Source: JABURQ01 sp029243145
GTDB lineage: Bacteria; Planctomycetota; Planctomycetia; Planctomycetales; Planctomycetaceae
Length of the DNA stretch: 64,000 nt
Assembly (NCBI GenBank): GCA_965660145.1
Contig: CBFHYX010000002.1
Coordinates: 1 to 64,000 of the forward strand
Reading direction: 5' to 3'
A program made the translations under genes and the position numbers. How positions within the stretch are numbered: the first letter of the stretch is position 1; each line of letters opens with the position of its first letter. The notes under the pieces were generated by a model. That model was not told the origin of the DNA and made no database searches. It was given only the letters and a program-made list of their open reading frames with translations. Positions 52,967 to 62,259 of the stretch are shown one piece after another.

Positions 52967-54250
52967 TCACTCGCCGATGCAATAGAGGACTTCTTGTCGC
53001 TGGTCGTCCTTGCGATGAGCGACACGCATGAAGAGTTGATTGCCACAAATCGTGGGAGTCGCCAACATTTCATCACCGAGTTTGTTGGTTCCCAATTTTT
53101 TGAAGCCTGATGGGTCAGCTCGAAACATGGTCGTTTTTCCCGATTCATCTGTGGCATAGACAGTTTCGTCCACAAGCACCACCGAAGATGTGAAATTATC
53201 GCCGAGTCGGGATTTCCAGAGTTCTTCACCAGTGTCGGCTTTCCAGCAAACGGCAACGCCAGCATCCATCACGGCATAGATATGTCCGTTGCGTATGACC
53301 ATCGAGGGAACGTAAACTCGGTCGCCGTTTTCCCAGGCGAGTTCTTTAGAGCCATCAGCTTTGTACGCGGCGACGTGATTTTTCGGATATCCGCCACTCG
53401 AATAAACATGGATGCCATCGGTGACGGTCGAAGTGACGCATTCTTCTGTGGCTCCATCGGCTTCCCAGATGACTTTACCAGTCATGGGGTTGAGCGAAGT
53501 CACCAGTTTGCAGCCGGTGAGGATGAGCTGATCTGTGCCATCGAGATGAAAGATGATGGGCGTGGGGTAATTGGGGAGCTTTGGTCGCGGGTGGGTCCAG
53601 ACGATTTTGCCCGTTTTGCGATAAAGACCGGCGATGGCTCCTCCACCTTTGTTGTCCGCAGTGACAATGACGAGCGATTTGTAGATTGCGGGAGAGGAAC
53701 CGTATCCCTGATGAATGACGTAATCTGAAACTTTCTGCTGCCAGAGAATCTTACCATCGAGATTGAGAGAGGTCGTATGAAGTGCATCGCTGTTCGGGAA
53801 GTTGATGTAGAGTTGTTCGCCATCACAGGTAACAGTAGAAGAGGCTGCGGAGCCTTTTTTGTTTTTCCACATGGCTCCCGATTTGTGAACGATGGTGTGC
53901 CAAAGTTTTTTGCCCGTTGATCGTTCGAAGCAAACGACTGATTGCGATTTCGGACCCTCATCACAAGTGGCCAGGTAGATGCGATCACCGACGACACAGG
54001 GTGAGCCGTGCCCTCGACCGGGAACTTTTGTTTTCCAGACGACGTTTTTTGTGGCGCTCCAACTGGAGGGAAGTTTCTGATCTGGGTCGGCGATTCCATC
54101 TTGTCGGGCTCCGCGCCAACAAGGCCAGTCGTTGGTATTGTATTCGAGCCCGCCGTGGGAAACGTACTCGGGTTGAGCCATCACGGAGCTGATCGCATAA
54201 CCTGAGAGGAATAAGGTCAGCAGGAATGTTCTGGTTACAAATCGGGACAT
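52967..54250 (-). CDS. Secreted PQQ-like beta-propeller protein
   Basis: A 427-residue exported protein with signal peptide (TFLLTLFLSGYAISSVMAQ) and an eight-bladed PQQ/BamB-like propeller: blade motifs WPCWRGARQDGI, GRGHGSPCVVGDRIYLATCD, GKKLWHTIVHKSG, GKIVWTHPRPKLPNYPTP and TGEELWKSRLGDNFTSSVVL. PQQ-binding residues of alcohol dehydrogenases are not evident, so this is probably a structural or recognition propeller. A paralogue lies at 55040. The HD hydrolase gene lies in between, on the same strand. Confidence 0.86.
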   Translation of the reverse strand: MSRFVTRTFLLTLFLSGYAISSVMAQPEYVSHGGLEYNTNDWPCWRGARQDGIADPDQKLPSSWSATKNVVWKTKVPGRGHGSPCVVGDRIYLATCDEGPKSQSVVCFERSTGKKLWHTIVHKSGAMWKNKKGSAASSTVTCDGEQLYINFPNSDALHTTSLNLDGKILWQQKVSDYVIHQGYGSSPAIYKSLVIVTADNKGGGAIAGLYRKTGKIVWTHPRPKLPNYPTPIIFHLDGTDQLILTGCKLVTSLNPMTGKVIWEADGATEECVTSTVTDGIHVYSSGGYPKNHVAAYKADGSKELAWENGDRVYVPSMVIRNGHIYAVMDAGVAVCWKADTGEELWKSRLGDNFTSSVVLVDETVYATDESGKTTMFRADPSGFKKLGTNKLGDEMLATPTICGNQLFMRVAHRKDDQRQEVLYCIGE

Positions 54251-54357
54251 TGAGTTTCCTCACGAGTTGAATGGATTCAGAGTTGCCCGGCGACAACTGG
54301 CGGCTTCATTGATGCAATCAATAGAGATGTCTAGTTTGGTCTTGGGGAGGTCTTGAA

Positions 54358-54972
54358 TCAAGACTCTTCTGGATTGATTGGTTTCTGGCCACTTTGTTCG
54401 ATCAATTGGTCGATCAGTTCTTCTCCAGAGGATTGCAGCAATTGTAAGGCGGGTTGATCGCCGTGACCTGCGGCCGCGATCATGGATGAATTGTACCAGA
54501 GGACAGATGAGGGGGGCGCGTTGAAGCGTTCCCAGATATTATCGCCTTCTTCGAGATCGAAGAGCATCGAAGTGAGATTGTGCAATTTATCGGCGAGAAT
54601 GATCGCTCTGGCTTGCCAGTCGGCATGTTCTGCATGGGCGAGGTGCTCACGCTTGCGGAGGATCCATGAGCGGGGTTCGCCCAGTTCGTCGTCTTTATCC
54701 TCTGAAGTTTGGTCAACCCAGCGTACGACTGATGCGGGGAACTGATGATTGAGGTCACTGAGTTCGCATTCGGTGTCTTCGACGACATCGTGGAGGAGTG
54801 CAGCCGATAAAATTTCACCATCCTGAATTCCGGCAGATTGCAGGATCGACATCACGGCACAGGGATGAACAATATAAGGTAGATCAGACCCTTTCCGGGT
54901 TTGCGACTGGTGATAAGTCGCGGCGACCCGGAAGGCGCGTTCGAGAACGGGGGAAAGCAGAACATTGTGCAT
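54358..54972 (-). CDS. HD-domain hydrolase related to SpoT/RelA N-terminal domain
   Basis: A 204-residue soluble protein. Start ATG 54972 has GGAGG seven bases upstream, which overrules the longer frame to 55095. Metal and substrate residues follow the SpoT/Mesh1 hydrolase pattern: GSDLPYIVHPCAVMSILQSAG (His), ALLHDVVEDTECE (HD and EDT) and ILADKLHNLTSML (Asp and Asn). No synthetase domain follows. It is most likely a small alarmone hydrolase degrading (p)ppGpp-type nucleotides, although other HD phosphohydrolase activities are possible. It sits between two PQQ-propeller genes, starting 68 bp after the stop of one. Confidence 0.85.
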   Translation of the reverse strand: MHNVLLSPVLERAFRVAATYHQSQTRKGSDLPYIVHPCAVMSILQSAGIQDGEILSAALLHDVVEDTECELSDLNHQFPASVVRWVDQTSEDKDDELGEPRSWILRKREHLAHAEHADWQARAIILADKLHNLTSMLFDLEEGDNIWERFNAPPSSVLWYNSSMIAAAGHGDQPALQLLQSSGEELIDQLIEQSGQKPINPEES

Positions 54973-55039
54973 AACTTGCCTCCACGAGCGATCAAAAGTA
55001 ACAACTCTTATGATATCGCAAAACAGGGAGACGCACGAT

Positions 55040-56266
55040 CTATTTCCAACTAAAGACCTTGAGAGATTCGAGGTCACGCACAAAGATTTGGCCATTAGAG
55101 TAGGCGATATGAGCCCACGCCGGAGATTCGGTCACTTTTCGAGAATCAATCAGCTTGAACTCTTCGGGCGTCGCTTCAATTAAAAAAAGCATCCCTTCTT
55201 CATCGAGTGACAGAATTTGATTTCCATTGGCGATCATGCTCCAGTATTTGCCGTAGGGCTTGGTCGTCCAAGTCGATTCACCGGTTTTGAGATTGATGCA
55301 GGTAAAACGCTGGTTCTTGAGGTGATGGTAGGCATGATCGCCGATAATCACGGGAGTTGACATGTAGCCTTCGACTTTGTTTTTCCAGACTTCGGATAAG
55401 GTTCCGGATTCTGCAGATGGTTCCAATAACCAAGTTCCTCCCCCATAACTACTGGTGAGAACTGAATCTTTGTAAACAACGGGTGTCAGAATATTCATCC
55501 CTCGAAACGCGGTAATCGGTTTTTTCCAACCGACTTTCCCGGAATCGGGGTCGACCGCTGCGAGATCAGTTCGCGTTTGAACAAGAATCTGTGAGGCTCC
55601 CGCTTTTTGTACTAAAAATGGAGATGAGAACGCACTACCGAACATTCCACCGCCATCTTCCAGAATTTTCCAGATCAGTTTGCCAGTCTTTCTGTCGATT
55701 CGGCAGAAACCTTCACCGGCTTGCACATAGACAGAATCACCATGAAGCAACGGTGAACTGACGAAACCAAATTGTGGAAGTTTGGTTCCATCTTTGGCCG
55801 GGAAATCGTATCGCCAAACCTGTTTGCCGGTTTTACAATCCAGACAGACGAGAACATCTTTCATTCCTGCGACATACAGAAACTGTCCGTCAGTTGCGGG
55901 GGTCGACCTAATCCAATCTCCATTCGCTTTCGCAAAGAACGGAACTTCCATCGCACCATCCCACTCGGATTCCCAGACTTGTTGGCCACTTTTTCGGTCG
56001 AGAGCACGAACGAGCTCGGTTTTGCGGTTGCGAGTTTCGGTGATATAGACATGAGCTTCGTCAACGATTGGTCCCGAATAACTCAAACCGGCATCTGTTT
56101 CCCAAGTCAGCTTGAGTGTTTTTTCATTGAGGGCATTTGGCCAAGTTTCATTTTGAATGGCACCATCTCGATTGGGACCACGCCATTGTGGCCAAGTATC
56201 ATCAGCAAAGAGAATGGCAGGAATCCAGAACAACATCATCGCAATCGTGCAAATCCAACGCATCAA
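55040..56266 (-). CDS. Secreted PQQ-like beta-propeller protein (paralogue)
   Basis: A 408-residue exported protein: signal peptide MRWICTIAMMLFWIPAILFA, then WPQWRGPNRDGAIQNETWP, the standard N-terminal blade of planctomycete PQQ-like proteins, and repeated blades such as GKQVWRYDFPAKDGTKLPQFGFVSSPLL and GKLIWKILEDGGGMFGSAFS. It shares layout with the 52967-54250 protein at low identity. It is the first of three minus-strand genes reaching 52967, downstream of the MerR-type regulator (25 bp). Confidence 0.85.
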   Translation of the reverse strand: MMRWICTIAMMLFWIPAILFADDTWPQWRGPNRDGAIQNETWPNALNEKTLKLTWETDAGLSYSGPIVDEAHVYITETRNRKTELVRALDRKSGQQVWESEWDGAMEVPFFAKANGDWIRSTPATDGQFLYVAGMKDVLVCLDCKTGKQVWRYDFPAKDGTKLPQFGFVSSPLLHGDSVYVQAGEGFCRIDRKTGKLIWKILEDGGGMFGSAFSSPFLVQKAGASQILVQTRTDLAAVDPDSGKVGWKKPITAFRGMNILTPVVYKDSVLTSSYGGGTWLLEPSAESGTLSEVWKNKVEGYMSTPVIIGDHAYHHLKNQRFTCINLKTGESTWTTKPYGKYWSMIANGNQILSLDEEGMLFLIEATPEEFKLIDSRKVTESPAWAHIAYSNGQIFVRDLESLKVFSWK

Positions 56267-56290
56267 ATTACTCCCTGTTGAGATGTTTTT

Positions 56291-57196
56291 TTATGGTTTG
56301 GTGGTCGTCGACAAGTCGGTTGGTGAAAGACTGACATCTCGCCGAAAAGTTTGAGCGAACTCTTCCAGATTTCGCATCCGGTCACAAAAGCTGGTGAAGT
56401 TCATATGCTTGCGAATCTGATCGGTGAGAGCCTTTCCGCCGACCAGGACGGCAGTGCCGATCGGTTTGACGGCGTCAACGAATTCATTGAATCCCGTGAT
56501 GAACTCTTCTTCGTCTTCGATGAAAGAAACCGACAGCCAGAATAAATGTGGATGTTGATCTCGCACGGCTGCTGAAAGTGAATCAAACGGAAGGTTGATT
56601 CCGAGTGACGTGGCACGCCAACCATTTTCTCGAAGAATCAATTCCGACATGGTTGTCGGCAATGTGTACGGATCACCTGAAGGAGACCCTCCAATCGCGA
56701 GGGGAGCAAGTTCCGATGGCGTTTTATAAAATTGCCTCAACTTGTGCATGATGCGAACGACAATCTCGCATGCGCGACGCTCTTGATAAACTTCGACCGT
56801 GCCGCTATCCCACAGGTCGCCCACTTGATGAAACGCATAGGCAATGACTTCGTCACAGATGTCACAGAGACGATGATCTGACAGGACGAGTTCCATCACA
56901 ATTTGACGGCTGAGGGTTTCATTGCCTGTCACTAAGGCTTCGATCAACTCACTTTTGGCGACTTCGAGTGATCGTTCGTTGGCCTGATTGAGATTTGGCA
57001 GGCCAAGAATCTCGGTCTCGATCAACTTGTATCCCTGGGCTTTGGCGAATTCCAAGACATCGGGGAGCAGCAGGCGCCGATGACCACCCGCGGTCTTAAC
57101 GGTGTGTATCATTCCCTGATCGCACCATCTCTTGAGGGATGATTCGCTGACTCCGATGGCTCGGGCGATCTGTTTGGGAGAGAACGTTTCGTTCAA
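56291..57196 (-). CDS. MerR-family regulator with CarH/LitR-like C-terminal domain lacking cobalamin ligands
   Basis: A 301-residue transcription factor. Residues 1-70: MerR winged helix (SPKQIARAIGVSESSLKRWCDQGMI, GGHRRLLLPDVLEFAKAQG). About 75-160: four-helix bundle with GDLWDSGTVEVYQERRACEIV. About 165-290: Rossmann B12-binding-like domain (PLAIGGSPSGDPYTLPTTMSE, TAVLVGGKAL). In CarH photoreceptors the light-sensitive adenosylcobalamin needs Trp131, Glu141-His142 and His177; here the aligned residues are Trp129, Glu139-Arg140 and Tyr177, so the axial His is lost. The start codon is TTG 57196 with no clear Shine-Dalgarno. It faces a VOC gene and a photolyase, consistent with stress or light control. 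Confidence 0.85.
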   Translation of the reverse strand: MNETFSPKQIARAIGVSESSLKRWCDQGMIHTVKTAGGHRRLLLPDVLEFAKAQGYKLIETEILGLPNLNQANERSLEVAKSELIEALVTGNETLSRQIVMELVLSDHRLCDICDEVIAYAFHQVGDLWDSGTVEVYQERRACEIVVRIMHKLRQFYKTPSELAPLAIGGSPSGDPYTLPTTMSELILRENGWRATSLGINLPFDSLSAAVRDQHPHLFWLSVSFIEDEEEFITGFNEFVDAVKPIGTAVLVGGKALTDQIRKHMNFTSFCDRMRNLEEFAQTFRRDVSLSPTDLSTTTKP

Positions 57197-57204
57197 GAGT
57201 CTAA

Positions 57205-57226
57205 GTCTAACTTATGTCTGAGTTAA
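57205..57226. promoter_or_regulatory. Two tandem 11-bp repeats upstream of the CarH-like gene
   Basis: GTCTAACTTAT (57205-57215) and GTCTGAGTTAA (57216-57226) lie back to back and share 7-8 of 11 bases. CarH-type operators are 11-bp direct repeats. The element is 9 bp before the TTG start, so it could be an autoregulatory operator. Confidence 0.4.
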
Positions 57227-57485
57227 GGTTGCAAAAAGATATTAGGCACGAGTTCCGTGTTGTCCAAAAAGAACTCATAGAAAGTGAGAAAATGATCATT
57301 CCGTCGACTCGGAAACCTTCAACCTGTCCCTAAATAGAGTCTGAGGGAGAATATGTAAAACAAATGGTAGCAATTGTTTGGGGCAGATGAGAAGGGAGAG
57401 ATTTCTTTTTCGGACCGAGGTGACAATAATGAGACAGAGCAAACCCATTTCGATGAGTTGATTGTGAGAGAGAGTAAGGATTCTT

Positions 57486-57815
57486 ATGTCAGATCATACT
57501 GGAAATTTTGACAGTCTTCATCATATTGCGATATCAGTCGACGACAAATCGATCGCCGAGATGGTTGGCTGGTATCAGCAACAATTCCGTTGTGAGGTCG
57601 TTTATCAGGATAAAACGTGGGCGATGCTGCAATTTGCCAATGTGCAGTTGGCATTGGTCACTCCCGGTCAGCATCCTCCACATATGGGGTTTGAAACATC
57701 GCGGGCTGAAGAGTTTGGCGAATTGAAAACTCATCGGGATGGAACACGCAGCGTCTATGTTTCAGATCCCGCGAATAACGCTGTCGAAATGCTGGCTCCA
57801 ATCGAGACCCCTTGA
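57486..57815 (+). CDS. VOC-superfamily (glyoxalase/bleomycin-resistance fold) protein
   Basis: A 109-residue single VOC domain: SLHHIAISVDDKSIAEMVGWYQQQF then AMLQFANVQLALVTPGQHPPHMGF and VYVSDPANNAVEMLAP. Metal-type positions (His in LHHIAISV, Glu in AVEML) are present. Members act as lyases, dioxygenases or resistance proteins; the substrate here is unknown. AGGATT lies just before the ATG at 57486. It starts the rightward unit that includes the photolyase 57 bp later. Confidence 0.8.
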   Translation: MSDHTGNFDSLHHIAISVDDKSIAEMVGWYQQQFRCEVVYQDKTWAMLQFANVQLALVTPGQHPPHMGFETSRAEEFGELKTHRDGTRSVYVSDPANNAVEMLAPIETP

Positions 57816-57872
57816 AGGCCGTCCTATAAATTTCCTGTTTGAGAGTCCGTCATTAACAGGATGCATTACCTT

Positions 57873-59282
57873 ATGTCGAATACGGTTGTCTGGTTGCGGA
57901 GAGATTTGAGAGTTGACGAGCAACCCGCGCTCAGAGCCGCGATCGAATTGGGGAACCCGATCATTCCCTTGTTCATCTGGTCTCCCGAGGAAGAGGCTCC
58001 CTGGCAACCCGGAGCCGCCTCCCAGTGGTGGTTGCATCATTCACTGGAACGGTTGGCAGAGGAATACGATTCTCACGGAAGTCGCCTACTTCTCAGGCAA
58101 GGATCTTCAAAAGACGTTCTTGATCAATTGATTGATGATCACGACGTTTCTGCCGTTTTCTGGAATCGTCGCTACGAACCTGCTGTGATTAAGCGAGATG
58201 AAGCGGTTAAGACCCATCTTGAGTCGCGGGACATTCATGCTCAGTCATTCAATGGTGCGTTACTTGTCGAACCGTGGGAGATCAATACAAAACAAGGCAA
58301 GCCGTATCAAGTTTTCACGCCATTCTGGAAAACGATCAAAACGATGATCGATGTCCAGGAAAATTGGCAGTGTCCACAATCTCTCTCGGCTCCCAGCCGA
58401 TGGCCCGAGTCGGACAATCTGACAGATTTCGAGTTGCTCCCTACGATTCCGTGGGATGAATGTCTCGCCGATGCCTGGACTCCCGGAACAGTTGGAGCGA
58501 GAGCGGAGCTAAATAATTTTCTTTCCTCTCGAATCAGTGGTTATCAGGATGATCGGAACCGTCCCGATCTGCGGGGTTCATCACGCCTTTCGCCTCATTT
58601 GCATTTCGGGGAAATCAGTATTCGAGAAGTGTATCGCGAGGCCGAACGTCGTGCGGGCAAGAATGGCGTGTTACGGAAGTCGGGTGATGTGTATTTGAGT
58701 GAATTGGGTTGGAGAGAATTCGCCCATCACTTGCTCTATCATTTTCCACGTACGGTTGATGAACCGTTACGAGAGCGGTTTGCAGATTTTCCGTGGGAGA
58801 AAAACAAGGCGGCTCTCAAAAAATGGCAACGCGGAGAAACGGGATATCCCATTGTTGATGCCGGCTTACGCGAATTATGGCAAACGGGCTGGATGCACAA
58901 TCGTGTGCGGATGATCGTAGCGTCGTTTCTCTGTAAAGATTTACGGATCGGTTGGCAGGAAGGGGCGGCTTGGTTCTGGGACACCCTCGTTGATGCGGAT
59001 CTCGCCAGCAACACGCTCGGATGGCAATGGACTGCCGGTTGTGGTGCGGATGCGGCCCCCTATTTCCGTGTGTTTAACCCCACAACGCAAGCAGCCAAGT
59101 TTGATCCGAACGGTCATTATATCAAGCAGTTCTGCCCGGAACTGGCGGCTTTGGAAGGCAAGAAAGTGTTCGAACCGTGGAAGGTCGAGCATGACCTGGA
59201 TTACTGTCCGCCGATGGTTGATCACGCCGAGGCGAGGGAGATCGCGCTGGCAGCCTATGAGACAGTCAGAGGTAACTCCTAA
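57873..59282 (+). CDS. phr: Deoxyribodipyrimidine photolyase
   Basis: A 469-residue class I photolyase/cryptochrome that uses blue light to repair cyclobutane pyrimidine dimers. The N-terminal antenna domain is TVVWLRRDLRVDEQPALRAA. The FAD domain has SRLSPHLHFGEISIREVY, ELGWREFAHHLLYHFPRTVDEP, GYPIVDAGLRELWQTGWMHNRVRMIVASFLCKDL and DLASNTLGWQWTAGCGADAAPYFRVFNP. ATG 57873 gives the family's start; ATG 57861 would add four residues. The terminator-like hairpin at 59303 follows. The CarH-like regulator lies divergent from the preceding VOC gene. Confidence 0.95.
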   Translation: MSNTVVWLRRDLRVDEQPALRAAIELGNPIIPLFIWSPEEEAPWQPGAASQWWLHHSLERLAEEYDSHGSRLLLRQGSSKDVLDQLIDDHDVSAVFWNRRYEPAVIKRDEAVKTHLESRDIHAQSFNGALLVEPWEINTKQGKPYQVFTPFWKTIKTMIDVQENWQCPQSLSAPSRWPESDNLTDFELLPTIPWDECLADAWTPGTVGARAELNNFLSSRISGYQDDRNRPDLRGSSRLSPHLHFGEISIREVYREAERRAGKNGVLRKSGDVYLSELGWREFAHHLLYHFPRTVDEPLRERFADFPWEKNKAALKKWQRGETGYPIVDAGLRELWQTGWMHNRVRMIVASFLCKDLRIGWQEGAAWFWDTLVDADLASNTLGWQWTAGCGADAAPYFRVFNPTTQAAKFDPNGHYIKQFCPELAALEGKKVFEPWKVEHDLDYCPPMVDHAEAREIALAAYETVRGNS

Positions 59283-59676
59283 GTTGATTTGCGCATGAAA
59301 GGGCCCCGGACTCAAAAGAGAGTACCGGGGCTTATCAAAAACACTTCTCACGAATTGTCGGTTAGAGTCGTTGCGAGACAGATGCGTCATCGATCCGCAT
59401 TCGCGGCTCTGGTGATGATGACGGATCTACGCGGGTTATTAGGCTCTCCGGCATTTGTGGTGAGAAGTGAAAAGCGTATTCTTGCTATGAACACACCAGT
59501 ACATCGGCTTCGGATTGAATTTCAGGACAATGGTTTTTGGGAATTTTTAAGTTTTCATGAGTTTTATTTGAGGCCGAGAACTTTCTCAGGATGTCATGTG
59601 CGTACGAATCCTGTTGGCCGGTGCTCGTTTCTGGTAAAAAGGGACGAGACGTTTTTGACCCGTAAAGGATGATGCC
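59283..59676. other. Gap between photolyase and the dihaem protein
   Basis: Besides the hairpin at 59303-59341 I see no gene. The last 150 bases are T-rich and probably hold the promoter of the next operon, but no box is convincing. Confidence 0.45.
59303..59341 (+). terminator. Terminator-like hairpin after the photolyase gene
   Basis: GCCCCGG (59303-59309) and ACTC pair with GAGT and CCGGGGC (59335-59341). The stem is GC-rich and starts 21 bp after the stop. No long T-run follows, so termination may be weak. Confidence 0.55.
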
Positions 59677-61527
59677 ATGTTCAAATGGATTGCTCCGTTG
59701 CTGATTCTCACAACCATTTTCTCCACAGACGCAGACTTTTTGTCGGCCGCTGGTTCTTCGAGTTCGTTGATGCAGATATCGGCGGACGGCGAACTTCTCG
59801 TCTGTACAAACCGTGACTCCGGGACCGCCACAGTTATTGATCTCAAAACACGACAGAAGTTGCGAGAAATCACATTGGGACATAAACCGGAAGGATTGAC
59901 GTTTCTGGGTACAAGTCATCAGTGTGCCGCGTGCATTTATGGTGATGATCGAGTGGTGGTGTTTGATGCCGATTCGGGAAAGCTGTTACACCAGATCGAT
60001 GTGTTCGACGAGCCGTACGGGATTGTCAGCAACCATGATGGCTCTCGACTTTACGCCTGTTTGGAATATCCGTCCAAGATTGTCGAGATTGATCCGCAGA
60101 CCGGGAAAATCAGTCGTCAATTTGATAGCGGGAAATTTCCTCGCGGATTGGCACTCGCTGCCGATGATCAGACGCTGTACGTCACAGAATATTTGACGGG
60201 GAGTGTCATCTCTTACGATGTGACGACTGGGAAAGAACTGAACCGGTGGCCGGGACTCAGTACCGATAATCTGGCTCGTCAGATTGTGCTCCACCCGACT
60301 CTCGACCGAGCTTATATGCCTCATATGAGATCAAAGATTGATGTGGCTCACGGTGAGGGATCGATTTTTCCATATGTCACCATTATTGATACCAAGCCAA
60401 CATCGGATGAAAAGTCTCGTAAGCGAATCCCGATGGATTCTTTTCGTGGGACTTTGGTGACCGCCAATCCTTGGGAATGCGATCTCTCTCCGGACGGACA
60501 AAATTTGTACGTGGTCTTTGGTGGTACGGATGATGTTTTTGTCTGTGATGTCCTCGATGACAATTACCGGGAGCTCGTTTACAGCGATTACATTCGCACA
60601 GGACATAACCCGCGTGCTGTGAAAGTGGCGCCGGACGGCAAGCATTTCTATATTTACAACGCACTCGATTTTCAAGTGGTTGAATATAGCACACAAACCG
60701 ATCGACCAACCCAGGCCATCGATGTGTGTAAGATTCCTTATAGTGACGAGCATCGTACTGGTAAAATCCTGTTCTACACGGCTCTGCAACCAATGACGGG
60801 ACGACGTTGGATTTCGTGTTCGAGCTGTCATCCCGATGGTGACTCTGATGGACGTACCTGGCAGAACCCGGAAGGACTGCGGAATACACCCTCTCTAGCG
60901 GGAGTTGCTTGGACTCATCCGTTGCATTGGTCGGCAGACCGTGATGAAACACAGGATTTTGAACACACGATTCGTGGTCCTTTAATGCAAGGGCGCGGGT
61001 TGGTTCAAGGGCAAATCTCGGAGGCATTGGGAGACCCACTTTTGGGTCAATCACCACTCCTCGATGCATTAACGGTTTACAATAATTCTCACAAGTTCCC
61101 GTTGAGCCCGTATGCCAAGAAAGGACTCTCAGAATCTGCCACTCGTGGGCGAGAACTCTTTTTCTCAAAAAATACACGTTGCGCGGAATGCCATAAGCCG
61201 CCTTTCTATGCGGACTCCAACCCGGCTTGGCCTGGAAAAGTCCATGATGTGGATACTGGTCGTGCGGACGCGAGTGAGTTGATGGGGCCGAAGTACGATA
61301 CTCCCACATTATTGGGGCTTTATCGAACGGCTCCGTACCTTCATCATGGCAAGGCTGAAACATTAAGAGATGTGTTAGTGATTCATAATCCAAACGATAA
61401 ACATGGTGTTACCAGTCATTTGAATGATCAGCAGCTGGATGATCTGGTGGAATATTTGAAAGCATTGCCGTATGAAGATCCAGTGCCAGCCGCGAAAGCA
61501 GCCGGTCTCAAAAAAGTTGAACGATAA
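59677..61527 (+). CDS. YVTN beta-propeller / dihaem cytochrome c peroxidase-like protein
   Basis: A 616-residue exported protein. Signal peptide, then a YVTN-type propeller to about residue 370 (GELLVCTNRDSGTATVIDL, GIVSNHDGSRLYACLE, YVTEYLTGSVISYDVTTGKEL). The C-terminal third is a MauG/CcpA-like c-haem domain with two haem motifs: CSSCH (381-385) and CAECH (502-506). YDTPTLLGLYRTAPYLHHGKAETLRDVL is the typical loop of that family. Such proteins are periplasmic peroxidases or oxidases. It is followed 9 bp later by the thioredoxin-like lipoprotein, so redox coupling is plausible. Confidence 0.88.
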   Translation: MFKWIAPLLILTTIFSTDADFLSAAGSSSSLMQISADGELLVCTNRDSGTATVIDLKTRQKLREITLGHKPEGLTFLGTSHQCAACIYGDDRVVVFDADSGKLLHQIDVFDEPYGIVSNHDGSRLYACLEYPSKIVEIDPQTGKISRQFDSGKFPRGLALAADDQTLYVTEYLTGSVISYDVTTGKELNRWPGLSTDNLARQIVLHPTLDRAYMPHMRSKIDVAHGEGSIFPYVTIIDTKPTSDEKSRKRIPMDSFRGTLVTANPWECDLSPDGQNLYVVFGGTDDVFVCDVLDDNYRELVYSDYIRTGHNPRAVKVAPDGKHFYIYNALDFQVVEYSTQTDRPTQAIDVCKIPYSDEHRTGKILFYTALQPMTGRRWISCSSCHPDGDSDGRTWQNPEGLRNTPSLAGVAWTHPLHWSADRDETQDFEHTIRGPLMQGRGLVQGQISEALGDPLLGQSPLLDALTVYNNSHKFPLSPYAKKGLSESATRGRELFFSKNTRCAECHKPPFYADSNPAWPGKVHDVDTGRADASELMGPKYDTPTLLGLYRTAPYLHHGKAETLRDVLVIHNPNDKHGVTSHLNDQQLDDLVEYLKALPYEDPVPAAKAAGLKKVER

Positions 61528-61536
61528 GGAAAATTC

Positions 61537-62193
61537 ATGTCGATCAAATTGTGGTTCCCAGTGATTGCGTCTTTTTCAATGATGTTGTCAGGTTGCGATG
61601 GTGCAACTGAGACTGGAACTGATGTTGAGAATCCTGATCCCTCCAACGAAGTGGCAATTCCCGTCAATTCGGAGAGAGAGACTGATTCTGCCGAAAAAGT
61701 CGAAGATTCAAAGACTGTGGAAGCAGTGAAGTTAACGCAGGCAACTTGGGACGAAATTATGGCTGCGGCGAAGTCCCATGCCGGAAAAATTGTGGTTCTC
61801 GACATATGGTCGACTTCATGTCCACCCTGTTTGCGGGAATTCCCAAACCTCGTCGATTTGAGTGAAAAATACCCAAATCAGGTGGTTTGCCTGTCATGCA
61901 GCACTGATTACGTGGGGATTTCCTCAAAACCTCCTGAATATTACGAAGAACGAGTGCAAAAATTCCTCACTCAGCAGAAGGCAATGTTCGATAACTACTT
62001 ATGTAATGAGCCTGCGGATGAGGTTTTTGTAAAAATTGATCTCGGCTCGATTCCTGCGGTGTATGTTTTTGGAACCAATGGTGAACTCGTCGAGCGATTT
62101 GATAATGACGCACAAAAGTATGGCGACGAATTCACTTATGCAGATCATATTCTTCCAAAACTGATATCACTGTTGGAATCTGCAGAGGAATAA
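61537..62193 (+). CDS. TlpA-like thioredoxin-fold lipoprotein
   Basis: A 218-residue lipoprotein. The lipobox MMLSGC gives lipid attachment at Cys20, then an acidic, disordered linker (20-65). The TlpA/AhpC-TSA-like domain contains IVVLDIWSTSCPPCLREFPNL with CPPC active site (Cys95, Cys98) and SIPAVYVFGTNGELVERFDN with the cis-Pro. It probably reduces disulfides outside the membrane, for instance in the cytochrome partner encoded just upstream. Confidence 0.88.
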   Translation: MSIKLWFPVIASFSMMLSGCDGATETGTDVENPDPSNEVAIPVNSERETDSAEKVEDSKTVEAVKLTQATWDEIMAAAKSHAGKIVVLDIWSTSCPPCLREFPNLVDLSEKYPNQVVCLSCSTDYVGISSKPPEYYEERVQKFLTQQKAMFDNYLCNEPADEVFVKIDLGSIPAVYVFGTNGELVERFDNDAQKYGDEFTYADHILPKLISLLESAEE

Positions 62194-62259
62194 GGAAAGA
62201 GCATCGTCAAGGAATCCGGGCTCTTGTGAGAATATCAAGACGATTGTTGATTACTATTC

